The position numbers and the translations under genes were made by a program. From Candidatus Zixiibacteriota bacterium (GTDB lineage: Bacteria > Zixibacteria > MSB-5A5 > GN15 > JACZUZ01): DNA of 64,000 bases. Positions 34,394 to 42,283 of this stretch are shown here, in pieces. Each line of letters begins with the position of its first letter. The first letter of the stretch is position 1. The stretch is taken from positions 186,001 to 250,000 of the forward strand of contig JAJRPM010000012.1 in assembly GCA_024280775.1 (NCBI GenBank), given 5' to 3'. The notes beneath the pieces were generated by a model. That model was not told the DNA's origin, did no database searches, and saw only the letters and a program-made list of their open reading frames with translations.

Positions 34394-35122
34394 CTACTTA
34401 TACTCACGCGGGCCAAAAATTGTGGTCCCGATTCTGATTTCCGAAGTCCCCTCGGCTATTGCCAGTTCAAAATCCGAAGACATACCCATAGATAATTGTC
34501 CCTTGGTTCCTGTTACTTCTGAGTCTCCAAAAAACGGGGCCAGAGAATCAAAGACCTCTCTGGTTTTTGCAAAAGCCCTGCGAATTATCGCTTCGTTATC
34601 AGTGTGTGGACCAATTGTCATCAGTCCGGTTAATCTAATACTATCCAATCCTGCTATTTGTTCGGCGAGTTGTGTCACTTCCTCAAAACTCACTCCATAC
34701 TTCTGCGCTTCGCCAGAGCTGTTGACTTCTATTAGAACCTCTAAGACTCTATTACTCTGTTTGACCTGCTCATTCAACTTACTGGCAACTTTGAATGAGT
34801 CAACTGACTGCACCTGATCAAATATCTCAGCAGCTTTACCGACCTTGTTACTTTGCAGATGTCCAATCAGAATCCATTTTGCATCAGGAATCCTCTGACG
34901 TAGACTTTCAATCTTCTCCTGGCATTCTTGAATCCGACTCTCGCCAAAAAAACGCTGACCGTATTGATATGCCGCAACGATTTTCTCAGCAGTTGCGAAC
35001 TTACTTACGGCAATCAGATTTATCTCATTGGCAGAACGTCCAGCGCTTTCAGCGGCGCGTTGTATTCTCTCTTTTAGCGCGTCTAGATTATCAGCGATTG
35101 ATTTAGAATTCTCTGCGCGCAT
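34394..35122 (-). CDS. YggS-family pyridoxal phosphate homeostasis protein
   Basis: A fold-type III PLP-binding barrel of the YggS/PROSC family, which has no known catalysis and buffers pyridoxal phosphate. At 242 residues it has standard length. The PLP lysine lies in NEINLIAVSKFATAEKIVAA, followed by FFGESRIQE, WILIGHLQSNKVGKA (typical HFIGxLQxNK), VLIEVNSSGEAQKYGV, GLMTIGPHTDN and LSMGMSSDFELAIAEGTSEI-type C-terminal signature with IRIGTTIFGPR. It neighbours the DivIVA-domain gene, the same pairing seen in many bacteria where yggS sits in a division-gene cluster. Confidence 0.95.
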   Translation of the reverse strand: MRAENSKSIADNLDALKERIQRAAESAGRSANEINLIAVSKFATAEKIVAAYQYGQRFFGESRIQECQEKIESLRQRIPDAKWILIGHLQSNKVGKAAEIFDQVQSVDSFKVASKLNEQVKQSNRVLEVLIEVNSSGEAQKYGVSFEEVTQLAEQIAGLDSIRLTGLMTIGPHTDNEAIIRRAFAKTREVFDSLAPFFGDSEVTGTKGQLSMGMSSDFELAIAEGTSEIRIGTTIFGPREYK

Positions 35123-35254
35123 GGTTTGTAGTAATTACTGGTAGCGTCAAAAAGCAAAACCGCGCGGACGAATACAGCTCGCCCGCATAGTTAGTAAACA
35201 ATGCTTAGGGTGTTGAATCAAGCGCCATGTTGTCCAAAACGCCGAAATAGCCAC

Positions 35255-35292
35255 AAAAAGGGCAGTCCATGGTGGAATACCCATGAACTGCC
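35255..35292 (-). terminator. Terminator after the 35322 gene
   Basis: GGCAGTTCATGG pairs with CCATGGACTGCC (one mismatch) around a short loop, followed on the minus strand by CTTTTTG. It closes the transcript from 36731. Confidence 0.75.
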
Positions 35293-35321
35293 TGATTCAA
35301 TTTAGCAAAAGCTAATGATTG

Positions 35322-36731
35322 CTAGGAATTCTTCTCAGCCTTCGAAGAGCGCTCATGTCGCTCTTTCTTTTCCTTGGCTTCTTTCGCCTCTGATGAGTGT
35401 TTTGCCTCGGATGTCGCTACTGGTACGGCGTTGTTGTCGTCATGGTTATGCTTATGGCCGCGGACTTTCTTGTCGCCATCGTGATCGTCATTTTCATTGA
35501 CTTTTTCATTGTCATTGTCGTTGTCATCGGCGCGAAGCGCTGAAATCAAATTATCCAACATTGATTGACCATCATTCTGTGGCCCCTGCGCCAATTCGGA
35601 CAATTGTGATCCGTCAACCGATGCCGGCATTTGAGCTATAGCCCCGGAAGTATCACCTGAAACCGGCTGTTTGAAGGATGATTCCAGTCCGTTAAGGTTG
35701 CTTTCGACCGAGTCAAAGAAGCTTTCAATTCTATTAGTTACTGAGGCCTTTGCCGTTTCAACCGCGTCAGCCGATAGCCCCAAAGATTCAGCGGCTACAT
35801 CAAAAAACCGCTGAGCATTCTCTATTAGCGCATCCTCTTTGTTTTGCAGGTATCCATCTACTGTATCAAAGAACTGCCCAATCACCTCGTTTGGCGCGCT
35901 TTGCGCCAGAGCGCCTACCTGAGAGGTATAAGGCTCAACCGACTCGGGGCGTTCACCATTGAGTTGCTCCACGTGGGACTGAAAACGCGAAAAATTACTG
36001 AAAGAAAACTGAGCGTCGGTCTTGTATCTGAGTGATACCCGATTCACCGCCACCCGATAGCTTTGACGAGATTCGGCTGGTAAATTCTGTCCGGTCTCTT
36101 CGGCCTGTCTTTGCATCTCGCGGCTCTGCAATATGCTCTCATTTTGGCGATAGCTTTCAGTTGCGCGTCCGGAATCGGTAACTGTGGCATTGACTGAAAC
36201 TCCCGATAGCTTCATATCTGCGCTAAAACCGAAGCCGCCTGAGAAAAGTTGCTCGAATGATTCATCAATAGTCGTTTTATCAGCCGTCTGAGTTGAGCTA
36301 AGTTGATAAACAGTTTTCTGAATAGCCTGCATATCGAACTTCAACTTAAGTCCATAACGCAAACTGCTAAACGAGCCAGAATAAGTAGCTGGATCGGTCG
36401 CCCTATCGGCAACCGCTGGCGAATTAGGTAAAGAGGCGCCGGTTGTTGTCTTCGGTGTATTCTTTGTATCAAATATATCCTGCTTAGCGCGCGCCAAATC
36501 AGTCGCCGGAGATTCGAGTCTCGGGGCTTTCGCCAGCGAAACTGCATCGCGTCGTGGCGCTGTTAGCGCTGTTTGTGTGGCCGATTCGCCGGCCGAACTG
36601 GCCGCAGGTGTTGATATAGCTGGAGAAGAAGATGAAGCCGGAGTAGGCGCTCCGAATCGCTCGGCGATACTATTGTACTTACCTACATACTGGCTAACTA
36701 AACTGCTGAAAAACTGTGATGTATTCAACAT
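35322..36731 (-). CDS. Unknown low-complexity protein with acidic/His-rich tail
   Basis: About 469 residues with no family that I recognise with confidence. The first 110 residues are Ala/Ser/Pro/Thr-rich (ASSSSPAISTPAASSAGESA). Residues 110-260 look like a folded part (SFSSLRYGLKLKFDMQAIQK, GFGFSADMKLSGVSVNATV). A helical region follows with NAQRFFDVAAESLGLSADAV, somewhat like DUF5610-type proteins. The tail is Asp/Asn-rich (DDNDNDNEKVNENDDHDGDK), then His/Lys-rich (RGHKHNHDDNNA), and ends in Lys/Glu helices. No signal peptide is visible. The ATG at 36731 has AGGT seven to eight bases upstream; an earlier in-frame start at 36779 lacks support. The layout recalls flagellar hook-length-type proteins, but no flagellar gene is nearby. 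Confidence 0.6.
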   Translation of the reverse strand: MLNTSQFFSSLVSQYVGKYNSIAERFGAPTPASSSSPAISTPAASSAGESATQTALTAPRRDAVSLAKAPRLESPATDLARAKQDIFDTKNTPKTTTGASLPNSPAVADRATDPATYSGSFSSLRYGLKLKFDMQAIQKTVYQLSSTQTADKTTIDESFEQLFSGGFGFSADMKLSGVSVNATVTDSGRATESYRQNESILQSREMQRQAEETGQNLPAESRQSYRVAVNRVSLRYKTDAQFSFSNFSRFQSHVEQLNGERPESVEPYTSQVGALAQSAPNEVIGQFFDTVDGYLQNKEDALIENAQRFFDVAAESLGLSADAVETAKASVTNRIESFFDSVESNLNGLESSFKQPVSGDTSGAIAQMPASVDGSQLSELAQGPQNDGQSMLDNLISALRADDNDNDNEKVNENDDHDGDKKVRGHKHNHDDNNAVPVATSEAKHSSEAKEAKEKKERHERSSKAEKNS

Positions 36732-36953
36732 GGTCGATACCTGATTTACGGGTGAAAGGCGCCGCTGTGTTGATTCCATTCAACCCGAAAAAGCGGTAGC
36801 GTCCCATCTGAGTCGCTATATCTATCGTACTGTTTAGCTGATGTGTCTTTCCCACACCCTAAGATTATCGGACGAAGCGCCACAAATGTTGACACAAATG
36901 TGAACCGAAATCTATAGTTTTCCGACCTTGCAGTCTCCGCGGGCTCTTCGTAG

Positions 36954-36995
36954 GTCGGGTTCCGTAGTCCCATTCATGGGACGCAGAAACCCGAC
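36954..36995. repeat. Palindromic intergenic repeat, family R4 (imperfect copy)
   Basis: GTCGGGTTCCGTAGTCCCAT and ATGGGACGCAGAAACCCGAC flank two bases. It is an imperfect version of the perfect palindrome at 1073-1114, placed between the unknown protein gene and alr. Confidence 0.85.
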
Positions 36996-37070
36996 AATTC
37001 GTACCACTTAGAAACAACACAATCCCCACCGACACTTGCCCTTTGATTCATAACTCAACACATTGTCTTT

Positions 37071-38255
37071 ATGCCCTCGCTAATGAAATCTCCGCTCTCA
37101 TGGATTGAACTGGATTCCGCGGCCCTGGCGCAGAATATCAATTTCCTGCGTGACCTCTCTAACATGAATCCCGATGAATCTGAGAAAACTCCGCTTCTAT
37201 GTGTTCCTGTCAAAGCCAACGCCTATGGTCACGGACTCAAAGAAATCACCCGCTTGCTGAAAAAAAATCAGGTAGACTATCTCGCCGCGCATTCAATCGA
37301 GGATATTCGCGCAATACGCAAAGCCGGTTGGGAGGGGCGCCTGCTTGCCGTTGGCTATATTCAACATAGCGACACCGAAGAAGCGCTCTCTTTGGCAGTC
37401 GAACCGACTCTCTACAATATCGAAAACCTCCTGCAATGGTCAGAAACAGCAAAGCGCCTCAGAACTTCAGTTGATATTCACTTGAAAGTAGAAACCGGAG
37501 CCAATCGGCAGGGAGTAGCGCACAAAGACCTCACTGCCCTCATCAAACTTTTCAAAGCCAACAAGCAAATCTCTCTGCATGGTCTCTCAACTCACTTCGC
37601 CAATATCGAAGACACTACCGACCATAGTTTTGCTGACTTGCAATTGAGCCGCTACAGTCGCTCGCTGGAGTTTCTGCGACAGAATGGATTGACCCCCAAA
37701 CTGTGTCACACCGCATCCTCTGCGGCGCATTTAGTAGCGCCACAAACACGCTTCGATATGATACGCACCGGAATTTCGCTCTATGGCTACTGGCCGTCAC
37801 GAGAAACGATTCTTTCCTTCCGCCACCTTCACCCCGAACTGGATCAACCATCTCTACTGAAACCTGTTGCGTCACTACACTCGCGAATCGCTCAAATCAA
37901 ACGCGTCAAAAAGGGTGAATCAATCGGCTATGGCCTAACCTTCCGAGCTGAACGCTCATTGAAGATTGCCGTGATTCCTCTAGGCTACTACGACGGTCTC
38001 GACAGGCGCATGTCAAATTCCGGCTACGCGCTTATTCACGGCAAACGCGCCTCAATACTCGGACGAGTCTGCATGAACAATGTGATGCTGGATATAAGTG
38101 ACATCCCCGAAGCAAAACTCGAAGACCAGGTAACCTTCCTGGGCCAAAGCGGCAACGAAACAATCACCGCCGACAACTGGGCCAATTGGTGCAACACCAT
38201 CAACTACGACATCCTAACCAACCTGGGCGCCCACCTAAAACGCATCGTCCGCTAA
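37071..38255 (+). CDS. alr: Alanine racemase
   Basis: A PLP enzyme that makes D-alanine for peptidoglycan. The protein has 394 residues. The PLP lysine is in VPVKANAYGHGLKEI; ETGANRQGV stands where many family members have DTGMxRLG. THFANIEDT and HTASSAAHLVAPQTRFDMIR with GISLYGYWPS follow. The catalytic Tyr lies in SIGYGLTFRAERSLKIAVIP and the C-terminal domain has GRVCMNNVMLDISDIP. The first ATG is at 37071 and a second at 37083 just before the conserved core; neither has a clear Shine-Dalgarno. It is a single gene here, with repeats on both sides. Confidence 0.95.
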   Translation: MPSLMKSPLSWIELDSAALAQNINFLRDLSNMNPDESEKTPLLCVPVKANAYGHGLKEITRLLKKNQVDYLAAHSIEDIRAIRKAGWEGRLLAVGYIQHSDTEEALSLAVEPTLYNIENLLQWSETAKRLRTSVDIHLKVETGANRQGVAHKDLTALIKLFKANKQISLHGLSTHFANIEDTTDHSFADLQLSRYSRSLEFLRQNGLTPKLCHTASSAAHLVAPQTRFDMIRTGISLYGYWPSRETILSFRHLHPELDQPSLLKPVASLHSRIAQIKRVKKGESIGYGLTFRAERSLKIAVIPLGYYDGLDRRMSNSGYALIHGKRASILGRVCMNNVMLDISDIPEAKLEDQVTFLGQSGNETITADNWANWCNTINYDILTNLGAHLKRIVR

Positions 38256-38274
38256 CCTATCACCAACAACCTCC

Positions 38275-38350
38275 GTAGGGGCGCCGTTTCGGCGCCCTCT
38301 TCTGCGTGCCTAACCTGTAATAAGACAAGGCGGGGAAACCCCGCCCCTAC
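38275..38350. repeat. Dispersed palindromic element, family R3
   Basis: It begins GTAGGGGCGCCGTTTCGGCG and ends GGGGAAACCCCGCCCCTAC. Each end is itself a strong hairpin (GGGCGCCG/CGGCGCCC type and GGCGGGG/CCCCGCC), and the two ends are inverted copies of each other. The first hairpin could also end the alr transcript. A second copy in opposite orientation is at 49019-49098. Confidence 0.85.
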
Positions 38351-38368
38351 GGATACATACCCACCCCT

Positions 38369-38450
38369 GTCATACTGAACGAAGCGAAGTATCTTGTTGG
38401 ATGTTAGTAGCATGAATAGAGAATGGATTCTTCTCTAGGCTCAGAATGAC
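38369..38450. repeat. Dispersed palindromic repeat, family R2
   Basis: GTCATACTGAACGAAGCGAA at the start and GGCTCAGAATGAC at the end, with the same AGTATCTTGTT core as the copy at 4176-4257. It directly follows an R3 element. Confidence 0.85.
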
Positions 38451-38476
38451 ATTTACCAACCCAACCTCGCTTTACC

Positions 38477-38503
38477 TTGACACCCGCCAGACTTCACTAT
38501 AGC
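38477..38503 (+). promoter_or_regulatory. Probable rex promoter
   Basis: TTGACA (38477-38482) and TATAGC (38498-38503) are 15 bases apart, a short but usable spacing. The Rex-like operator starts 18 bases further downstream. Confidence 0.45.
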
Positions 38504-38520
38504 TTTTCGATGTGAGCGTT

Positions 38521-38542
38521 CTATGTGAAAGAGTTCACATAG
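38521..38542 (+). promoter_or_regulatory. Rex operator (redox box) in front of rex
   Basis: A perfect inverted repeat CTATGTGAA-AGAG-TTCACATAG. Its core TGTGAA-N4-TTCACA is the known ROP-type Rex site. It lies about 110 bases upstream of the rex start and just after a likely promoter, so Rex should repress its own gene when NADH is low. Confidence 0.85.
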
Positions 38543-38650
38543 CACTTGTAATGCAAGCGGTTCTAGTTTTCACTAAACATTGGAACCACAACAGGTTATT
38601 GACGTATCACCAATGTCGACCTATCTCTCAATCGATAATTGAATATCACT

Positions 38651-39379
38651 ATGTCCGATATTAGCGAAACAAATAGCGAAGAAAATATCGCAGATATTCC
38701 CTCAAAGCCAGCAAAATCCAGCCGGCCTAAACGCATCTCCGATTCGACAATTCATCGCCTCTCAAGATACCTGCGCCTCTTAGGTCGTCTAGAAGCTGAT
38801 GGCGTTAAAACCATATCATCCAAAGAATTAGCAAGCATCAAACGCCTAACTCCGGCCCAAGTTCGTAAAGATCTCAGCTTTTTCGGCTCTTTCGGAACTC
38901 GCGGCCTCGGCTATCCAGTCAGCGAGCTAAAAGTCAAAATCTCCGGTATCCTCGGCCTTGATCATCGCTGGAGACTCGCGATAGTAGGTGTCGGAAATAT
39001 CGGCTCGGCTTTGGTCGGCCACAAAGAATTCCCCGAGCGCGGTTTTGACATTCGCCTGGTTTTTGACAATGACCAACGCAAAATCGGCAGCAAACACAAG
39101 GGCCTGATAGTTTCGGATATCAAGAATCTCAAAGAGGGACTGATAGCCGAAAAAATCGACATAGTCGCTCTAGCGGTTCCGGCCTCGGTGGCTCAGGAAA
39201 TCACAGATGTAATAGTCGAAGCCGGAGTGCGCGGAATTCTGACTTTCGCCCCGATTCATCTCGATACCCCCGAGCGAGTCTTTGTGCGTCGCGAGGACAT
39301 GACAATGGAGCTGGAATATCTGACCTATGCGCTCTCATCCGAAGACATCAAGTCCATCAACGACATAGATTTAAGCTAA
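38651..39379 (+). CDS. rex: Redox-sensing transcriptional repressor Rex
   Basis: Rex senses the NADH/NAD+ ratio and represses fermentation and respiration genes. About 242 residues. After a polar 28-residue leader comes the winged helix TIHRLSRYLRLLGRLEADGV and LASIKRLTPAQVRKDLSFFG, with the recognition helix followed by SFGTRGLGYPVSEL. The Rossmann domain has RLAIVGVGNIGSALVGHKEF and VRREDMTMELEYLTYAL at the domain-swapped end. The first in-frame start (38639) is TTG; I use the ATG at 38651. The operator palindrome at 38521-38542 predicts autoregulation. The gene appears to be monocistronic. Confidence 0.96.
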   Translation: MSDISETNSEENIADIPSKPAKSSRPKRISDSTIHRLSRYLRLLGRLEADGVKTISSKELASIKRLTPAQVRKDLSFFGSFGTRGLGYPVSELKVKISGILGLDHRWRLAIVGVGNIGSALVGHKEFPERGFDIRLVFDNDQRKIGSKHKGLIVSDIKNLKEGLIAEKIDIVALAVPASVAQEITDVIVEAGVRGILTFAPIHLDTPERVFVRREDMTMELEYLTYALSSEDIKSINDIDLS

Positions 39380-39813
39380 CAAATCCAATCGCGGCCATCC
39401 AATTCACAAAAAACGGTGGAATACTCGCTCTCCGGGCGCTATATTCTAGACGCGCTTACATTGGCGTGTTTTACTACAACACGAGAACGGCTCTGGCTGT
39501 TTTCTGTGTTGCTTCTTCTTGAGCGTTTTCTCCTTGACCCGCAAAGCGGATTCATCTGGGAGTTGAGATAGGGAAGAGGGGGAAACAAAAATTGGGATGG
39601 GACTTTCTTGAGGAATAGGATATTCCGTAGAGTCAATGGATTGAACCCCATTCCGCGTTTTTCTAAGAAAGCCCGCTCCGCATTCCGGGGTGGGCTTTCC
39701 TATTTTAGGGCAACTTGATAGATAGACGCACTTGAGGGTTATTGCGTATAACCGATAATGTAAACTAGGGCAGAAAATCCATACCGGTAATCATAGAAAG
39801 AAGTAACAGATTC
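39380..39813. other. 434-bp gap after rex with a strong terminator; possible small RNA
   Basis: The gap between rex and the TPR gene has no convincing protein gene. A strong hairpin terminator (39667-39699) lies 290 bases after the rex stop, further than expected for rex alone. The intervening sequence includes inverted segments such as AATGG-ATTGAACC-CCATT (around 39636-39654) and a TATTCTAGA-like box near 39440. A small RNA of roughly 200 bases ending at the terminator is possible, but I recognise no RNA family. 6S, RNase P and tmRNA signatures are absent. Confidence 0.45.
39667..39699 (+). terminator. Strong hairpin terminator
   Basis: GAAAGCCC pairs with GGGCTTTC, and inside it CTCCG pairs with CGGGG around the loop CATTC, giving a stem of about 13-14 pairs, followed by CTATTTTAGG. 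Confidence 0.8.
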
Positions 39814-40875
39814 ATGTCAATTGCACATTCAAACTCACCTGGAAAGTCTAGCTTCACGGCGCTACCATTTTTCCTACTAGCAGTTTTCGGAGTAATGACA
39901 TTCTTGCAAAGCCCTGCGCTTGCGCAGGAGAAACCACAAGCGCTCTCCAACATACTTCGTGATGCAGGTGACTTACTCAAGGCAGGAAAACTAAACCAGG
40001 CCAAAGGTAAATATCTACTAGCGTTGAGCGAAGACAGCCTGAATCAGCATGCGCTAAAAAACATCGGTTACATTTTGTCACTTCAAAAAGACTACAAGAA
40101 TTCGCTTACGTACTTGCTGAAAGCTGAAAAACTTGGTCATGCCGACGCCGACATATACAATTTGCTGGGCATAGCGCAAGGAGTGGTAGGTGACACAGTT
40201 GGTTCATTAACCAGCTATAGCAAAGCGGTAAACCTGGCCTCTGATAATGTTTCTTATGTCAAAAACTACGGCGCAGCGCTCGTCACTGCCGGTAGATTCA
40301 GCGATGCAATTCCCGTCTTAGATAGCGCCAGCGCCTTAGACCCCGCCGATGGAGAGCTCAAATTCCTGCTGGGAAACAGCTATGCGGGGCTAAGCAAACC
40401 CAAAGAGTCAATCAAGAATTTTCGCTCTGCGATGGATCTCGGTTTCGACACTGGTGACTTGCGTTATCATCTCGGCATGGTCTCTGAAGCAATCGGAGAC
40501 TTTTGGAGCGCTGAAGAGCATTATGGATTCGGTATCTCTAAAGATCCGAAGAATCTAGAGCTGAGGCAAAGACTCGCAGTTCTCTATTTACGCACTGGTG
40601 TCTATGATCAAGCCCGTCGCCTGCTCAAAGACAATCTAAGTCGTGATCCGAAATACATAAACTCGCGTGTAGCGCTCGGCGCTTGCTATGCAAGTATGGG
40701 TTTTCCTGACTCCGCTAAAATCGAGTTGCAGAATGTTCGACGGGTGGACAAAAAGAAATACGAAGTCATGAAAAACCTAGTCTCAGGCGCAACCAAACAA
40801 TATAACGATTCAAAGAACAACAGCGCCAAAGGCCGAAACGAAAAAAGAAAAGCCGATAGCGCTTCGGTTCGCTGA
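39814..40875 (+). CDS. Secreted tetratricopeptide-repeat protein
   Basis: A protein of 353 residues with an N-terminal signal sequence (ALPFFLLAVFGVMTFLQSPA, cleaved near LAQE). Seven or so TPR-like helical pairs follow, for example DAGDLLKAGKLNQAKGKYLL, NIGYILSLQKDYKNSLTYLL, LLGIAQGVVGDTVGSLTSYS and YGAALVTAGRFSDAIPVLDS. The last 35 residues are Lys/Asn/Ser-rich. TPR proteins of this kind work as scaffolds in the periplasm or envelope, and the partner is not evident from neighbours. AGAAAGAAG lies upstream of the ATG. The following LOR/SDH gene starts 29 bases later, so they may be co-transcribed. Confidence 0.85.
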   Translation: MSIAHSNSPGKSSFTALPFFLLAVFGVMTFLQSPALAQEKPQALSNILRDAGDLLKAGKLNQAKGKYLLALSEDSLNQHALKNIGYILSLQKDYKNSLTYLLKAEKLGHADADIYNLLGIAQGVVGDTVGSLTSYSKAVNLASDNVSYVKNYGAALVTAGRFSDAIPVLDSASALDPADGELKFLLGNSYAGLSKPKESIKNFRSAMDLGFDTGDLRYHLGMVSEAIGDFWSAEEHYGFGISKDPKNLELRQRLAVLYLRTGVYDQARRLLKDNLSRDPKYINSRVALGACYASMGFPDSAKIELQNVRRVDKKKYEVMKNLVSGATKQYNDSKNNSAKGRNEKRKADSASVR

Positions 40876-40903
40876 TTTACTCTTTCCTGGAAACTGACTC
40901 CTC

Positions 40904-42166
40904 ATGCCCAAGAAAACACAGCCAACATCAGCGCCGCAAAGCCAATCCAGTCAGAGTTTGCAAAAATCATTTCGCGCAGTAGGGCACTTGGTAGACTCAG
41001 GAATCATGAAAGAGATTCTTGATACCATCATACGTGATGGAGGGGAGTTTTCAATTTCACGTTTCGATATTGGCAAAACCAATGATGATGAATCAATTCT
41101 CGAAGCAACCTACACCGCCGAAAACGTCACAGTACAAGAAGGCATCGCCAGGCGACTAATCGATCTTGGCGCGGAAATCGATGTAGAACATTCCGTCAAA
41201 GTTGAGCTATCACCCGCCGATGGCGTAGCGCCTAGAGATTTCTACACCACTACTAATCATCAAACCAAAATCACCTACAACGGCAAAGCAATCACTGTCA
41301 ACAACGTGCGCATGGATGGCGCTATTGTTATATCAGGCGCCGATGACTCACTAAGCGCCGCTTGCGTAAAGCAACGTGATCTCAAGAAGGGCGATAGAAT
41401 TGTAGTCGGCGCCGAGGGAATCAGAGTCGAGCCGGAATTCATCGAGCGCGACAGATCTGAATTCGGATTCATGACCGGCGATGTTTCCTCCGAGCGTGTT
41501 GTGCGCATCGTAGTAGATTCAGTAGCGGAAATCATGTCCGACCGCACAAAAAAAATTGTAGTAGTCGCCGGACCAGTGCTAGTGCACACCGGTGGCTCAG
41601 GTTCTTTCGGGCGGTTAGTTGAAAACGGTTATGTGCACGGACTTCTCTCAGGAAACGCGCTGGCCGTGCATGATATAGAAAACCAACTCTATGGCACTTC
41701 ATTGGGTATAGACACCAAAACTGGTGAGGCAGTGGATGGAGGCAACAGTCACCATCTGCGAGCGATCAACGAAGTCCGTCGCGCCGGTTCGATAAAGAAT
41801 CTTGTCGACGAAGGAGCGCTTACTCGCGGAGTGATGAGCTCAATAGTAAAAGCAAATGTCCCCTATGCATTAGCTGGCTCAATCCGCGATGACGGCCCAC
41901 TCCCAGAAACAATCACCGACATGAACGAGGCGCAAAGCGCCTACGGAAAAATCCTCGAAGGCGCCGATGTCTGCCTGATGCTCGCCTCAATGCTACACTC
42001 AATAGCAGTAGGCAACATGATCCCCGCCCGAGTCCTAACCGTCTGCGTAGACATCAACCCCCCAGTAGTAACCAAACTAAAAGACCGAGGCTCCCACCAA
42101 GCAATAGGAGTAGTAACCGACGTAGGCCTGTTCCTACACCTACTAGCTAATAGACTTTGCACTTGA
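40904..42166 (+). CDS. LOR/SDH-family protein (TIGR00300), likely ornithine cyclodeaminase-type
   Basis: A protein of 420 residues of the conserved 'LOR/SDH bifunctional enzyme domain' family. The C-terminal half of this domain in cyanobacterial ArgZ/AgrE, and archaeal stand-alone relatives, is reported to convert ornithine to proline and ammonia. Family blocks here are SFRAVGHLVDSGIMKEILDT, VNNVRMDGAIVISGADDSLS, KKIVVVAGPVLVHTGG and SGNALAVHDIENQLYGTSLG. EAVDGGNSHHLRAINEVRRA and VPYALAGSIRDDGPLPETIT follow. The region VLVHTGGSGSF resembles a dinucleotide-binding loop. A Ser/Gln-rich leader of about 22 residues precedes the conserved part. Function is by family, with no arginine or proline gene nearby. 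Confidence 0.85.
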   Translation: MPKKTQPTSAPQSQSSQSLQKSFRAVGHLVDSGIMKEILDTIIRDGGEFSISRFDIGKTNDDESILEATYTAENVTVQEGIARRLIDLGAEIDVEHSVKVELSPADGVAPRDFYTTTNHQTKITYNGKAITVNNVRMDGAIVISGADDSLSAACVKQRDLKKGDRIVVGAEGIRVEPEFIERDRSEFGFMTGDVSSERVVRIVVDSVAEIMSDRTKKIVVVAGPVLVHTGGSGSFGRLVENGYVHGLLSGNALAVHDIENQLYGTSLGIDTKTGEAVDGGNSHHLRAINEVRRAGSIKNLVDEGALTRGVMSSIVKANVPYALAGSIRDDGPLPETITDMNEAQSAYGKILEGADVCLMLASMLHSIAVGNMIPARVLTVCVDINPPVVTKLKDRGSHQAIGVVTDVGLFLHLLANRLCT

Positions 42167-42283
42167 TTCCATACAACCGCATCACTTTGTTCGGTTTACA
42201 AAACATATATCAATCATCAAACTTGCTTTAGAGTAACGAAGCGTCGTATCATAATGACATGCTAGTATGATGGACTACATATC

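Noticed and set aside
39636-39654. tRNA or tmRNA T-arm
   Set aside because: GGTTCAATCC-like sequence forms a small hairpin only; no acceptor stem or D-arm can be drawn around it on either strand.
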